Source: an uncultured Ruminiclostridium sp.
GTDB lineage: Bacteria > Bacillota > Clostridia > Oscillospirales > Acutalibacteraceae
DNA: 64,000 nt
Direction of reading: 5' to 3'
Assembly (NCBI GenBank): GCA_902490005.1
Contig: CABUCM010000001.1
Location: 124,001 to 188,000, forward strand
Numbering within the stretch: the first letter of the stretch is position 1; each line of letters opens with the position of its first letter. This document shows, in pieces, positions 33,558 through 42,451 of this stretch. A program made the position numbers and the translations under genes. Below the pieces are notes generated by a model, which ran no database searches, was not told the origin of the DNA, and saw nothing but the letters and a program-made list of their open reading frames with translations.

Positions 33558-34406
33558 ATGCTGGATATGGCCATTATTGGGGCGGGCCCCGCGGGGCTTT
33601 CCGCCGGGATCAACGCGGTAGCCAGAGGGAAGACGGCCCGTGTTTTTTTCTCAGGAGGCAATTATTTATCTCGGGCGGAAAAAGTAAATAACTATCTTGG
33701 CCTTTACGATGTGGATGGCAAGCAGATGATGGAGCAGTTTCTAAGCCACGCCAAGGCTATGGGAGTGGTTCCGGAAAAGGGGAAGTTAGCCAATATTCTT
33801 TCCATGGGTGATTACTATCTGCTGAACATAGACGGGGAGATGGTCGAGGCCAAAACGGTCATCTTGACAATCGGGGTATCCAGCGCCAAGGAAATCCCTG
33901 GGGAACGGGATTTTTTAGGCCGCGGCGTCAGCTATTGCGCAACCTGCGACGGCATGCTCTACCGCAATAAACGGGCCGTGGTCTGGGGCTTGAGTTCAGA
34001 AGCGGCCAAAGAGGCGAATTTTCTGGATGAAATCGGCGTCTTGGTGACCTATGTTTCCAGCCCGGCCCTAAAAGAGGGCTTAAAGGAAGGGATCGCTTAT
34101 CTCCCAGGATCCGTAAAAGAGATCAAAGGAAAAATGAAGGTGGAATCCGTGGTTGTGAAAGACCAAGAGCTGCCGGCAGACGGGGTGTTTATCCTTAGAA
34201 ATAGTATCGCCCCCTCAACCTTGGTGGAAGGGCTCGCCATTGAGGACGGCTATATCAAGGTTAACCATAAGATGGAAACCAACCTGCCGGGCCTGTATGC
34301 CGCGGGAGACTGCACCGGCAAGCCGCTGCAGGTATCTAAGGCGGTGGGCGAGGGACTGGTAGCCGCGCAAACGGCGGCGGCTTATTTAGACGCACAGGCT
34401 ATCTAA
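33558..34406 (+). CDS. Thioredoxin-reductase-like FAD-dependent oxidoreductase
   Basis: 282 residues. FAD-binding GAGPAGLSAG is at residues about 8-17, the redox-active CATC lies about residue 133-136 (YCATCDGMLY), and the C-terminal FAD motif is GLYAAGDCTGKPLQVSKAVGEG. The NADPH half is degenerate: instead of GGGxSAxEEA it has VWGLSSEAAKEA, and the HRRxxxR-type basic motif that binds NADPH is missing. Ferredoxin-dependent flavin thioredoxin reductases of Clostridia lack these motifs, so this may be such an enzyme or a reductase with another donor. It is last in the PPIase/DUF4870 string. Confidence 0.82.
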   Translation: MLDMAIIGAGPAGLSAGINAVARGKTARVFFSGGNYLSRAEKVNNYLGLYDVDGKQMMEQFLSHAKAMGVVPEKGKLANILSMGDYYLLNIDGEMVEAKTVILTIGVSSAKEIPGERDFLGRGVSYCATCDGMLYRNKRAVVWGLSSEAAKEANFLDEIGVLVTYVSSPALKEGLKEGIAYLPGSVKEIKGKMKVESVVVKDQELPADGVFILRNSIAPSTLVEGLAIEDGYIKVNHKMETNLPGLYAAGDCTGKPLQVSKAVGEGLVAAQTAAAYLDAQAI

Positions 34407-34497
34407 ACAGTGTCTCTGATTCGCCGCTGTTGTAAAGCAAAACCTGTCATTTTATTCATGCAAACTTATTTGGGCAAAATAATAATTGAAAGAAAAA

Positions 34498-34536
34498 GAA
34501 AACCCCCGAACCAATTATTTGGTTCGGGGGTTTTTA
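34498..34536. terminator. Bidirectional terminator between the flavoprotein gene and adhE
   Basis: AACCCCCGAACCAA-TTAT-TTGGTTCGGGGGTT, perfect stem, with A-run upstream and T-run downstream, so usable on both strands. Confidence 0.92.
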
Positions 34537-34553
34537 GGTTACAGGAGAGATTT

Positions 34554-37166
34554 TTATTTACCGTAATAGGCTTTGGTGTAGAGCTCAGAGATTTCGCTGA
34601 TGAGGGGATAACGGGGATTGGCGGTGGTGCACTGGTCCTCATGAGCGTTCTCAGACAGCCTTTGCAGATTGTCAAAGAAGAGCTTCTCGTCAATGCCGCA
34701 TTCCTGAATGCTCACAGGAGCGTTGACTTCTCTTTCCAGGTCACGGATCGCCTGGACCAGATTCTTTACGCTCTCCTCTACGGTCTTGCCGCCCTTGCCG
34801 ATATAATGGGCAATCTTGGCATACTTCTCGTCCGCGATAAACTTCTCATATTTGGGGAAGGTAGCAAATTTAGTGGGCTTCTGCGCGTTATATTCCACCA
34901 CATAAGGCAGCAGAATGGCGTTGGCGCGGCCGTGAGGAATATGGTAATCGCCGCCAAGCTTATGAGCCATAGAGTGGTTCAGGCCCAAGAAAGCATTGGT
35001 GAAGGCCATACCGGCGATACAGGAGGCGTTGTGCATCTTCTCACGGGCGACCACATCAGTAGCGCCGTACTTGTAGGCTCTGGGCAGATATTCAAATACC
35101 ATGCCGATAGCCTGTAACGCGAGACCGTCGGTGTAATCGCTGGCCATTACGGAAACATAAGCTTCCAAAGCGTGAGTCAAAACATCCAGGCCGGTATCGG
35201 CGGTAGCGGATTTCGGCAGGGACATGACAAACTGAGGATCAATAATGGCAACGCTGGGAACCAGAGAATAGTCCGCCAGGGGGTACTTGATATTGCCGTT
35301 TTTCTTGTCGGTGACAACAGAGAAGGAGGTAACCTCGGAACCGGTGCCGGAGGTGGTGGGGATACACACCATCTGCGCCTTGGCGCCCAGTCTGGGGAAT
35401 TTATAAGCGCGCTTTCTGATATCCATGAATTTAAGCTTCAAGCCGTCGAAGGTAGCTTCCGGATGCTCATAGAACAGCCACATACCCTTAGCGGCGTCCA
35501 TAGCGGAACCGCCGCCCAAAGCGATGATCACGTCGGGCTGGAACTGGCGCATGGCCTGAACGCCGCGCATAATGGTCTCCACATCCGGGTCAGGCTCAAC
35601 ATCGGCGTAAATCTCAGAATGGCAATATTTCTCGCGTTTTCTCAAGTAATAGAGAACCTTATCCACATTGCCCAGCTTTACCATGGTGGGGTCGGTGACG
35701 ATAAACGCCCGCTCGATGTTCTCCATCTTTTGCAGATATTGGATAGAGTCGTTTTCAAAATAAATCTTCGGCGGAACTTTAAACCACTGCATGTTAACTC
35801 TCCTCTTTGCGATGCGCTTCTTGTTAATCAGGTTTACGGAGGAAACGTTGGACGTAGTGGAGTTGTGGCCATAAGAGCCGCAGCCCAAGGTCAGGGACGG
35901 GGTGTTGGTGTTGTAAATATCACCGATGGCGCCCTGAGAAGACGGAGAGTTAGAGATGACGCGGCCAACCTTCATGGTTTCGCCGTACAAGGTAATTAAA
36001 TCATTGTTGGTGCTGTGAATCACAGCGGAATGGCCTAAGCCGCCCAAGTCCAGCATCTTTTGGGCATATTCAAAGCCCTGATGCCAATCCTTGACCTTAA
36101 AGTAAGCCAGAACAGGGGAGAGCTTCTCTCTGGAGAGGGGATACTCCGGCCCCACATCAGGCAGGTAAGCGATGAGAATTTTGGTCTTATCCGGAACTTT
36201 AACGCCAGCCTGTTCGGCAATCCAAGCGGCGGGCTTACCCACAATCACTGGGTTGACGGCCTGCTTCTGAGGATTGATTACATAATCGGAAACCTTCTTG
36301 GTTTCTTCCTCATTCAGGAAGTAGCAGTTGTTTTCCTTCATAATCCGCTCGAAGTCGTTGGCCAGGCACTCGTCAACGATAACAGCCTGCTCGGAAGCGC
36401 AGATCATACCGTTGTCAAAGGTCTTGGAGAGCATCAGGTCGGTGCAGGCTCTTTCCAGGTTAGCGGTTTTTTCAATATAGCAGGGAACATTACCGGGACC
36501 TACGCCCAAAGCGGGCTTACCGGTAGAATAGGCGGCCTTAACCATGCCGGCGCCGCCGGTAGCCAGAACCAAAGCAACGCCCGGATGGTTCATCAAAGCG
36601 TTGGTGGCTTCAATAGAGGGGGTTTCAATCCACTGAATGCAGTGCTCGGGAGCGCCGGCGGCAATAGCCGCGTCACGAACGATTTTGGCAGCCTCGGCGG
36701 AGCATTTCTGAGCACTGGGATGGAAACCGAAAATAATCGGGTCTCTGGACTTGGCGCAGATCATAGATTTGAATATGGTGGTAGAGGTCGGGTTGGTTAC
36801 AGGAGTAACACCGGCGACAACGCCTACCGGTTCCGCGACTTCCACGTAGCCTTCCATATCGTTTTCATCTACAATGCCAACGGTTTTGGCATATTTGATG
36901 TCATGCCAAATGTATTCGCTGGCGAACATGTTCTTAATGATTTTGTCTTCGACGACGCCGCGTCCGGTTTCTTCAAAGGCGATTTTGGCGAGTCTCATAT
37001 GATTGTCCAGGCCGGCCAAAGCCATGGCATGCACGATCTTATCGATCTGCTCCTGGTCCAGTTTCATATACTCTTCCAAGGCCTTCTGCGCGTTGGCAAC
37101 CAACTGGTCGATCATAGCGTTGACGTCTACGGCTGGCTTTTCCTGAATTTTCTTCTCACTTGGCAT
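34554..37166 (-). CDS. adhE: Bifunctional acetaldehyde-CoA/alcohol dehydrogenase
   Basis: 870 residues. The N-terminal part (1-about 440) is a CoA-acylating aldehyde dehydrogenase with catalytic Cys in GMICASEQ. The C-terminal part (about 455-870) is an iron-dependent alcohol dehydrogenase, with GGGSAMDAAKGMW and iron ligands around HALEAYVS and LNHSMAHKLGGDYHIPHG. It reduces acetyl-CoA to ethanol and re-oxidises two NADH; family members form spirosomes. ATG follows AGGAGG. Its promoter carries two Rex-type operators, and rex is the next gene upstream. Confidence 0.97.
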   Translation of the reverse strand: MPSEKKIQEKPAVDVNAMIDQLVANAQKALEEYMKLDQEQIDKIVHAMALAGLDNHMRLAKIAFEETGRGVVEDKIIKNMFASEYIWHDIKYAKTVGIVDENDMEGYVEVAEPVGVVAGVTPVTNPTSTTIFKSMICAKSRDPIIFGFHPSAQKCSAEAAKIVRDAAIAAGAPEHCIQWIETPSIEATNALMNHPGVALVLATGGAGMVKAAYSTGKPALGVGPGNVPCYIEKTANLERACTDLMLSKTFDNGMICASEQAVIVDECLANDFERIMKENNCYFLNEEETKKVSDYVINPQKQAVNPVIVGKPAAWIAEQAGVKVPDKTKILIAYLPDVGPEYPLSREKLSPVLAYFKVKDWHQGFEYAQKMLDLGGLGHSAVIHSTNNDLITLYGETMKVGRVISNSPSSQGAIGDIYNTNTPSLTLGCGSYGHNSTTSNVSSVNLINKKRIAKRRVNMQWFKVPPKIYFENDSIQYLQKMENIERAFIVTDPTMVKLGNVDKVLYYLRKREKYCHSEIYADVEPDPDVETIMRGVQAMRQFQPDVIIALGGGSAMDAAKGMWLFYEHPEATFDGLKLKFMDIRKRAYKFPRLGAKAQMVCIPTTSGTGSEVTSFSVVTDKKNGNIKYPLADYSLVPSVAIIDPQFVMSLPKSATADTGLDVLTHALEAYVSVMASDYTDGLALQAIGMVFEYLPRAYKYGATDVVAREKMHNASCIAGMAFTNAFLGLNHSMAHKLGGDYHIPHGRANAILLPYVVEYNAQKPTKFATFPKYEKFIADEKYAKIAHYIGKGGKTVEESVKNLVQAIRDLEREVNAPVSIQECGIDEKLFFDNLQRLSENAHEDQCTTANPRYPLISEISELYTKAYYGK

Positions 37167-37182
37167 GGAAAATAACCTCCTG

Positions 37183-37240
37183 TTGTTAATTGTATAACGA
37201 ACTTTGTTATTATTATAACAAAGTCGCTTTAGGCTGTCAA
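37183..37240 (-). promoter_or_regulatory. adhE promoter with two Rex-type operators
   Basis: On the minus strand, TTGACA (37240-37235), a 17-nt spacer and TATAAT (37217-37212), all consensus. Rex-like site 2 is TTGTTAT-TATT-ATAACAA (37204-37221), inside a perfect 10-bp-arm palindrome (37201-37224) that covers the -10. Site 1 is TTGTTAA-TTGT-ATAACGA (37183-37200) just downstream. The Rex consensus is TTGTTAA-N4-TTAACAA. Repression at high NAD+ and release by NADH is the known mechanism. Confidence 0.85.
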
Positions 37241-37335
37241 GGAAAGGATCGAATTATTATCACCAATCTTGCTAAACAAAATGCGCGAGAATCTAGTGAA
37301 ATAGCAACCAAAGGGAAAGGGGATTGAGAAAGAGG

Positions 37336-37989
37336 TTAATCTTCCTGAGAATCCCCGCCTTTGTTAGACATACGGTAACACAGGGTCATCAAGCTGTCGC
37401 TGAGATGAACGTTTTCCACAATGGCATCCGGATAACGGATAGCAAGGTCATAGTGGCTGAAATTCCAGTAGTTTTTGATCCCCATATGGTAGAGCCTGTC
37501 GGCCAAAGCCGCCACGGAATCCCGGGGGATACAAAGGATGGCCATATCGGGAATACGGCCTTTGCACACGGCCTCTAAATCATCGATGTTTTGAATAGGG
37601 ATATCCCGGATTTTTTTGCCGATGAGGGCTTCGCTGCTGTCAAAGATAGCGGTCAGCGCAAAGCCGCGGCTTTCAAAGGACATATGGGTGGAAACAGCCC
37701 GGCCCAAATTACCGGCGCCGATCAGAATGGCGTTGAAGCGGTTGGAAAGGCCTAAAATATTTTCAATCTCAGTATAAAGCTGTTCCACAATATAGCCATA
37801 GCCCTGTTGTCCGAACCCACCAAAACAATTAAGGTCCTGGCGAATTTGAGAGGCGGTAAAGCCCATCTTGTCAGAAAGCTCCCGGGAAGAAATCCTGACT
37901 ACGCCGTTGTCCTTCAAGTCGGAAAGAAAACGGTAATAGCGGGGCAGCCGCCTGATGACGGACATTGAGATATTATCGCGTTTGGGCAC
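37336..37989 (-). CDS. rex: Redox-sensing transcriptional repressor Rex
   Basis: 217 residues. N-terminal winged helix (VIRRLPRYYRFLSDL and FTASQIRQDLNCFGGFG). Rossmann-fold NAD(H) domain with LIGAGNLGRAVS (about 98-109), and C-terminal swapped helix. It binds operators when NADH is low. The start is GTG behind AAGGAGGCG. It lies upstream of adhE, whose promoter holds two Rex-type sites. It follows icd by 38 nt and may also be read from the aconitase promoter. Confidence 0.96.
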   Translation of the reverse strand: MPKRDNISMSVIRRLPRYYRFLSDLKDNGVVRISSRELSDKMGFTASQIRQDLNCFGGFGQQGYGYIVEQLYTEIENILGLSNRFNAILIGAGNLGRAVSTHMSFESRGFALTAIFDSSEALIGKKIRDIPIQNIDDLEAVCKGRIPDMAILCIPRDSVAALADRLYHMGIKNYWNFSHYDLAIRYPDAIVENVHLSDSLMTLCYRMSNKGGDSQED

Positions 37990-38027
37990 GTGGGGTACGC
38001 CTCCTTAACTGAATACAATCAATACGA

Positions 38028-39245
38028 TTATTTTTCTAAAAGCTTTTTTAACCTCTGGTTAATTTCCCTGAGGAAGGTTTCCGTATCCACAGAGGTCTTG
38101 TTCTCCAGAGTGGATAAGCTGTACAGGTCGCCGGTCATTACGCCGTCCTCAATGGTCTGGATAGAAGCCTGCTCCAGCTTGTCGGCGAAGTTGACCAAAT
38201 CGGCAAGACCGTCCAGTTCGCCCCGTTTTCTCAAAGCGCCGGACCAGGCGAACAGGGTCGCCATAGAGTTGGTGGAGGTCTTTTCGCCCTTCAGGTGCTT
38301 GTAATAGTGGCGCTGGACCGTACCGTGGGCCGCCTCGTACTCATAGATGCCGGAGGGGGAAACCAGCACGGAGGTCATCATGGCCAGGCTGCCGAAGGCA
38401 GTGGCGACCATGTCGCTCATGACGTCGCCGTCGTAGTTTTTACAGGCCCAGATATAACCGCCCTCGGAGCGGATCACTCTTGCCACGGCGTCGTCAATGA
38501 GGGTGTAGAAATACTCGATGCCGGCGGCCTCGAATTTTTCCTTATATTCGGCATCGTAGATTTCCTGGAAAATATCCTTGAAGCGGTGGTCATACTTTTT
38601 AGAGATGGTGTCCTTGGTGGCGAACCACAAGTCCTGCTTTTGATCCAAAGCGAAATTGAAACAGGCGCGGGCAAAGCTTGCAATGCTCTTGTCGATGTTG
38701 TGCAGGCCCTGGATAATGCCGGGGGTTTTGAAGTCATGGATGAGCTGTCGGGTTTCCTTGCCGTCCTTATCGGTGACCACCAGTTCCGCCTTACAGTCCG
38801 CGTCCACCTGCATTTCCGTGTTCTTGTATACATCTCCATAAGCGTGACGGGCGATGGTGATGGGCTTCTTCCAGGTGGGGATAAAGGGGGTGATGCCCTT
38901 TACCACAATGGGGGTGCGGAAAACAGTGCCGTCTAAAATCGCCCGGATGGTGCCGTTGGGGGACTTCCACATTTCATTCAAGTGGTATTCATCCACTCTG
39001 GCGGCGTTGGGGGTGATGGTGGCGCATTTCACCGCTACGCCATATTTTTGGGTGGCATAAGCGGAATCAAAGGTCACCTGGTCGCTGGTCTCTTCCCGGT
39101 GCTCCAGGCCCAGATCATAGTATTCGGTTTTCAGGTCGATATAAGGGGTCAAAAGAATATCCTTAATCATCTTCCAGATGATCCTAGTCATCTCGTCGCC
39201 GTCCATCTCAACCAAAGGGGTTTTCATTTGAATTTTTTCTGCCAT
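38028..39245 (-). CDS. icd: NADP-dependent isocitrate dehydrogenase (eukaryote-like type)
   Basis: 405 residues. It belongs to the homodimeric, eukaryote-like branch, with [20 protein letters not shown] at the start, [19 protein letters not shown] (substrate Ser in SPNGT), and [20 protein letters not shown] for the metal. It makes 2-oxoglutarate from isocitrate, feeding glutamate synthesis. It follows aconitase by 38 nt and is co-transcribed. The bacterial E. coli-type Icd has a different N-terminus. Confidence 0.95.
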   Translation of the reverse strand: MAEKIQMKTPLVEMDGDEMTRIIWKMIKDILLTPYIDLKTEYYDLGLEHREETSDQVTFDSAYATQKYGVAVKCATITPNAARVDEYHLNEMWKSPNGTIRAILDGTVFRTPIVVKGITPFIPTWKKPITIARHAYGDVYKNTEMQVDADCKAELVVTDKDGKETRQLIHDFKTPGIIQGLHNIDKSIASFARACFNFALDQKQDLWFATKDTISKKYDHRFKDIFQEIYDAEYKEKFEAAGIEYFYTLIDDAVARVIRSEGGYIWACKNYDGDVMSDMVATAFGSLAMMTSVLVSPSGIYEYEAAHGTVQRHYYKHLKGEKTSTNSMATLFAWSGALRKRGELDGLADLVNFADKLEQASIQTIEDGVMTGDLYSLSTLENKTSVDTETFLREINQRLKKLLEK

Positions 39246-39283
39246 GAATGTGCCTCCTGTGTTTTAGTAAAATTTCGAGAGCC

Positions 39284-41218
39284 TTATGCCTGGTGCTCCC
39301 GGGTGTAGTTCAATAAGCCGCCGTCCAGCACAATGTCAATTTGACGCTGGGTCAGCACGGCTTCGGTTTCAAAGGAAAAGCCCTTGGTGACGTTTTTCAC
39401 AGTGATGGCGCCGCCCTTTTGAATGGCCTCCCGCAAATCGGTGATTTCCAGTTCGTCCATTTGATCGATCTTGTCGTAAACCGCTTCATCCTTGAATACC
39501 AGAGGCAGAATGCCGGCGTTGGCCAGATTGGCGCAGTGGATTCTGGCAAAGGACTTCACGATGACCGCCTTGACGCCCAAATACAAGGGCACCAAAGCCG
39601 CGTGTTCCCGGGAAGAGCCTTGCCCGTAGTTGGAACCGCCGATGACGATCCCCTTGCCCTCCTGGCGGCAGCGCTCGGGGAAATCCTTATCGCATACGGT
39701 AAAGCAGAAGTTGGAGAGGTAAGGAATGTTGGAGCGGTAGGGAAGAATCTTGGCGCCGGCGGGCATAATGTGGTCGGTGGAAATGTTGTCGCCCACCTTC
39801 AGCAGTGCCTTGGCCTGAATGATATCCTCAAGGGCTTCCGTGGTTGGGAATTCCTTGATGTTGGGCCCGCGGAGAACCTCTACGGAATCGGCCTCCTCCA
39901 CAGAAGCGGGAGCGACCACCATGTTGTCGTTGATAAGGAAATGCTCGGGCTGGGGAATTTCCACTTCCGCGCCCAGGGTTCTGGGATCGGTGAACACGCC
40001 GGCCAAAGCGGAGACGGCGGCGGTTTCCGGGCTGACCAGATAGATCTGGCCGTCGGCGGTGCCGGAGCGTCCCTCAAAGTTCCGGTTAAAGGTGCGCAGG
40101 GAAATCCCCTTGGAATTGGGGGATTGTCCCATGCCGATGCAGGGGCCGCAGGCGCATTCCAAAATTCTGGCGCCGGCGGCGATCAGATCGGCCAATGCGC
40201 CGTTTTGGGCCAGCATATTGTAAACCTGCTTGGAGCCGGGAGCGATGGAAAGGCTGACGTCCGGATGAACTGTCTTCCCTTTGAGAATGGCGGCTACCCG
40301 CATTAAATCCAAATAAGAGGAATTGGTACAGGACCCGATGCACACCTGGTCAATTTTTTTAGTGCCGATTTCCTCGATGGTTTTTACGTTGTCCGGGCTG
40401 TGGGGACAGGCCGCCATAGGCGCTAATTGAGATAAGTCGATGTCCACGACCTCGTCGTAAACCGCGTCTGAATCAGAGGCCAGAGGGGTATAATCCTGCT
40501 CGCGGCCCTGGGCCTTCAGAAACGCCCGGGTCACTTCGTCGGAGGGGAAGATAGAGGTGGTAGCGCCCAGCTCCGCGCCCATATTGGTGATGGTGGCGCG
40601 CATAGGCACCGTCAGGGTTTTCACGCCCTCACCGGCGTATTCGATAATTTTGCCCACGCCGCCCTTTACCGTCAAACGGCGCAGCACTTCTAAAATCACA
40701 TCCTTGGCGGAAACCCAGGGCTGCAGCTTACCATTTAGATTGATTTTTACCATTTTAGGCATGTTGATATAATAAGCGCCGCCGCCCATAGCCACCGCTA
40801 CATCCAGGCCGCCCGCGCCCATGGCCAGCATACCGATGCCGCCGCCGGTGGGGGTGTGGCTGTCGGAGCCGATCAGGGTTTTACCGGGAATGCCGAAACG
40901 CTCCAGGTGCACCTGATGGCAGATGCCGTTGCCCGGGCGGGAGAAGAAAATACCGTGCTTTTTCGCCACTGTCTGGATAAAACGGTGGTCGTCGGCGTTT
41001 TCAAAGCCGGTCTGCAGGGTGTTGTGGTCGATATAAGCCACAGATTTCTCTGTTTTGACGCGGGGAACGCCCATAGCCTCGAATTCCAAATAAGCCATCG
41101 TTCCGGTGGCGTCCTGGGTCAAGGTTTGGTCGATTCGCAGACCAATTTCATTTCCTACGGTCATCTCGCCGCTTAAAAGGTGAGATTTGATAATCTTTTG
41201 TGCAATGGTGTATCCCAA
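39284..41218 (-). CDS. acnA: Aconitate hydratase
   Basis: About 644 residues. Interconverts citrate and isocitrate. [4Fe-4S] ligands are in GSCTNSSYLDL and ACGPCIGMGQSP. The substrate segment RTFNRNFEGRSGT and the swivel domain with GSNYGQGSSREHAAL are present. Length and order match the mitochondrial-like/clostridial single-chain form. The start is TTG (GYTIAQKII), chosen because AAGGAGA precedes it. It is first in the operon acn-icd. The symbol is approximate. Confidence 0.93.
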   Translation of the reverse strand: MGYTIAQKIIKSHLLSGEMTVGNEIGLRIDQTLTQDATGTMAYLEFEAMGVPRVKTEKSVAYIDHNTLQTGFENADDHRFIQTVAKKHGIFFSRPGNGICHQVHLERFGIPGKTLIGSDSHTPTGGGIGMLAMGAGGLDVAVAMGGGAYYINMPKMVKINLNGKLQPWVSAKDVILEVLRRLTVKGGVGKIIEYAGEGVKTLTVPMRATITNMGAELGATTSIFPSDEVTRAFLKAQGREQDYTPLASDSDAVYDEVVDIDLSQLAPMAACPHSPDNVKTIEEIGTKKIDQVCIGSCTNSSYLDLMRVAAILKGKTVHPDVSLSIAPGSKQVYNMLAQNGALADLIAAGARILECACGPCIGMGQSPNSKGISLRTFNRNFEGRSGTADGQIYLVSPETAAVSALAGVFTDPRTLGAEVEIPQPEHFLINDNMVVAPASVEEADSVEVLRGPNIKEFPTTEALEDIIQAKALLKVGDNISTDHIMPAGAKILPYRSNIPYLSNFCFTVCDKDFPERCRQEGKGIVIGGSNYGQGSSREHAALVPLYLGVKAVIVKSFARIHCANLANAGILPLVFKDEAVYDKIDQMDELEITDLREAIQKGGAITVKNVTKGFSFETEAVLTQRQIDIVLDGGLLNYTREHQA

Positions 41219-41257
41219 GTTCAGGTCTCCTTTCAATCTCGATACCAAATAATAAAC

Positions 41258-41294
41258 ACATACTTATTATCTAATATTAAAGGGAGTATGTCAA
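41258..41294 (-). promoter_or_regulatory. Promoter of the aconitase operon with flanking inverted repeat
   Basis: On the minus strand TTGACA (41294-41289), 17-nt spacer, GATAAT (41271-41266). Inverted arms ACATACT (41258-41264) and AGTATGT (41285-41291), 20 nt apart, overlap both boxes and could be a regulator site of unknown identity. Confidence 0.6.
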
Positions 41295-41358
41295 TCTTTT
41301 GACGAAAGAATTCTTCCCAGAGCCGCCGCTCTTTTTCATTTGGAAAGATTTTCGGCGC

Positions 41359-41387
41359 TTGCTCAAAAATGGGATGGATGATATAAT
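41359..41387 (+). promoter_or_regulatory. Promoter of the tepA-like gene
   Basis: TTGCTC (41359-41364), 17-nt spacer, TATAAT (41382-41387). The untranslated leader is about 125 nt and shows no clear riboswitch. Confidence 0.6.
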
Positions 41388-41517
41388 GAAAATGGATTTT
41401 TAGGGGCTGTTACAAATCAGAACAGCGCACACTGGAAAAATCCGCTGGTTTTAAATCAGGTCAAATGGATAAACCGCGCTTTCTTACGACAAACTACTTA
41501 GAAGGAGGCGTGATAGT

Positions 41518-42396
41518 ATGAAGCTATATGATCTTGGTAAAAACCACTGCGATTATTTTAACCAGTTTATTCCCAACCCGGCGGAGCCGGAGCCAAAGCC
41601 CGAGGGGGAATCCAAGGATGAAGGGGTTGGCAGCGAAAGACAAAACGAACAAATCCAGTATACTGGTTCTATTATTACCAGTACCGGGAAATATACCATC
41701 CATTGCCTGACGGTAATCGGCCAGATCGAGGGCCATTATTTACAGCCGTCCAATACGAAGACCACCAAATATGAGCATGTGCTGCCGCAACTGGTGGCTA
41801 TCGAGGAAGAACCCCGCATCGACGGCCTTTTGGTGCTGCTGAATACGGTAGGCGGCGACGTAGAGGCGGGGCTGGCCATTGCCGAACTGCTGGCGGGGAT
41901 GAAAAAACCCACGGTTTCTATGGTGCTGGGCGGGGGACACTCTATCGGCGTACCCCTGGCGGTGGCGGCGAAGAGGTCATTCATCGCAAAATCCGCGTCC
42001 ATGACCATTCATCCTGTGCGGATGAGCGGCGTAGTGCTGGGGGTTCCCCAGACCTTGGAATATTTTCAGCGTATGCAGGACCGGATTACCAGCTTTGTGG
42101 CGGAGAACTCTAACATTACCCCGGAGCGCTTTTACGAGCTTTCCATGAACACGGAAGAACTGGTGATGGATGTGGGTACCGTCCTGGATGGGGAAGACGC
42201 CGTAAAGGAAGGCCTGATCGACCGGCTGGGCAATCTTTCCGACGCTTTGCAGTGCCTTTACGATATGATTGATGATTACCGGGAAAACGAGGGCGCGGAA
42301 GATAAGAAAACCACCGCTCCCAAAGCACAGAGGAAAAAACCTGTGAGCAAGCGGGAAGCAACAAAAGCGGGCCCTACGAAAAAAGTGAAAAAATAA
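41518..42396 (+). CDS. ClpP-class serine protease, TepA (YmfB)-like
   Basis: 292 residues. Central crotonase/ClpP fold with oxyanion GGD ([10 protein letters not shown]), catalytic Ser S142 in [11 protein letters not shown] and His H165 in [11 protein letters not shown] disordered N-terminus is rich in Pro/Glu, and the tail (about 260-292) is strongly basic ([11 protein letters not shown]). In Bacillus this family precedes spoIIIE, as here. It is a soluble protease; a role in translocation or sporulation has been suggested for TepA. GAAGGAGGCG precedes the ATG. Confidence 0.87.
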   Translation: MKLYDLGKNHCDYFNQFIPNPAEPEPKPEGESKDEGVGSERQNEQIQYTGSIITSTGKYTIHCLTVIGQIEGHYLQPSNTKTTKYEHVLPQLVAIEEEPRIDGLLVLLNTVGGDVEAGLAIAELLAGMKKPTVSMVLGGGHSIGVPLAVAAKRSFIAKSASMTIHPVRMSGVVLGVPQTLEYFQRMQDRITSFVAENSNITPERFYELSMNTEELVMDVGTVLDGEDAVKEGLIDRLGNLSDALQCLYDMIDDYRENEGAEDKKTTAPKAQRKKPVSKREATKAGPTKKVKK

Positions 42397-42451
42397 GGTA
42401 CGGAAACGTACCTTTACATACTATAAATAATGTAAGGTGATGAATTACATA

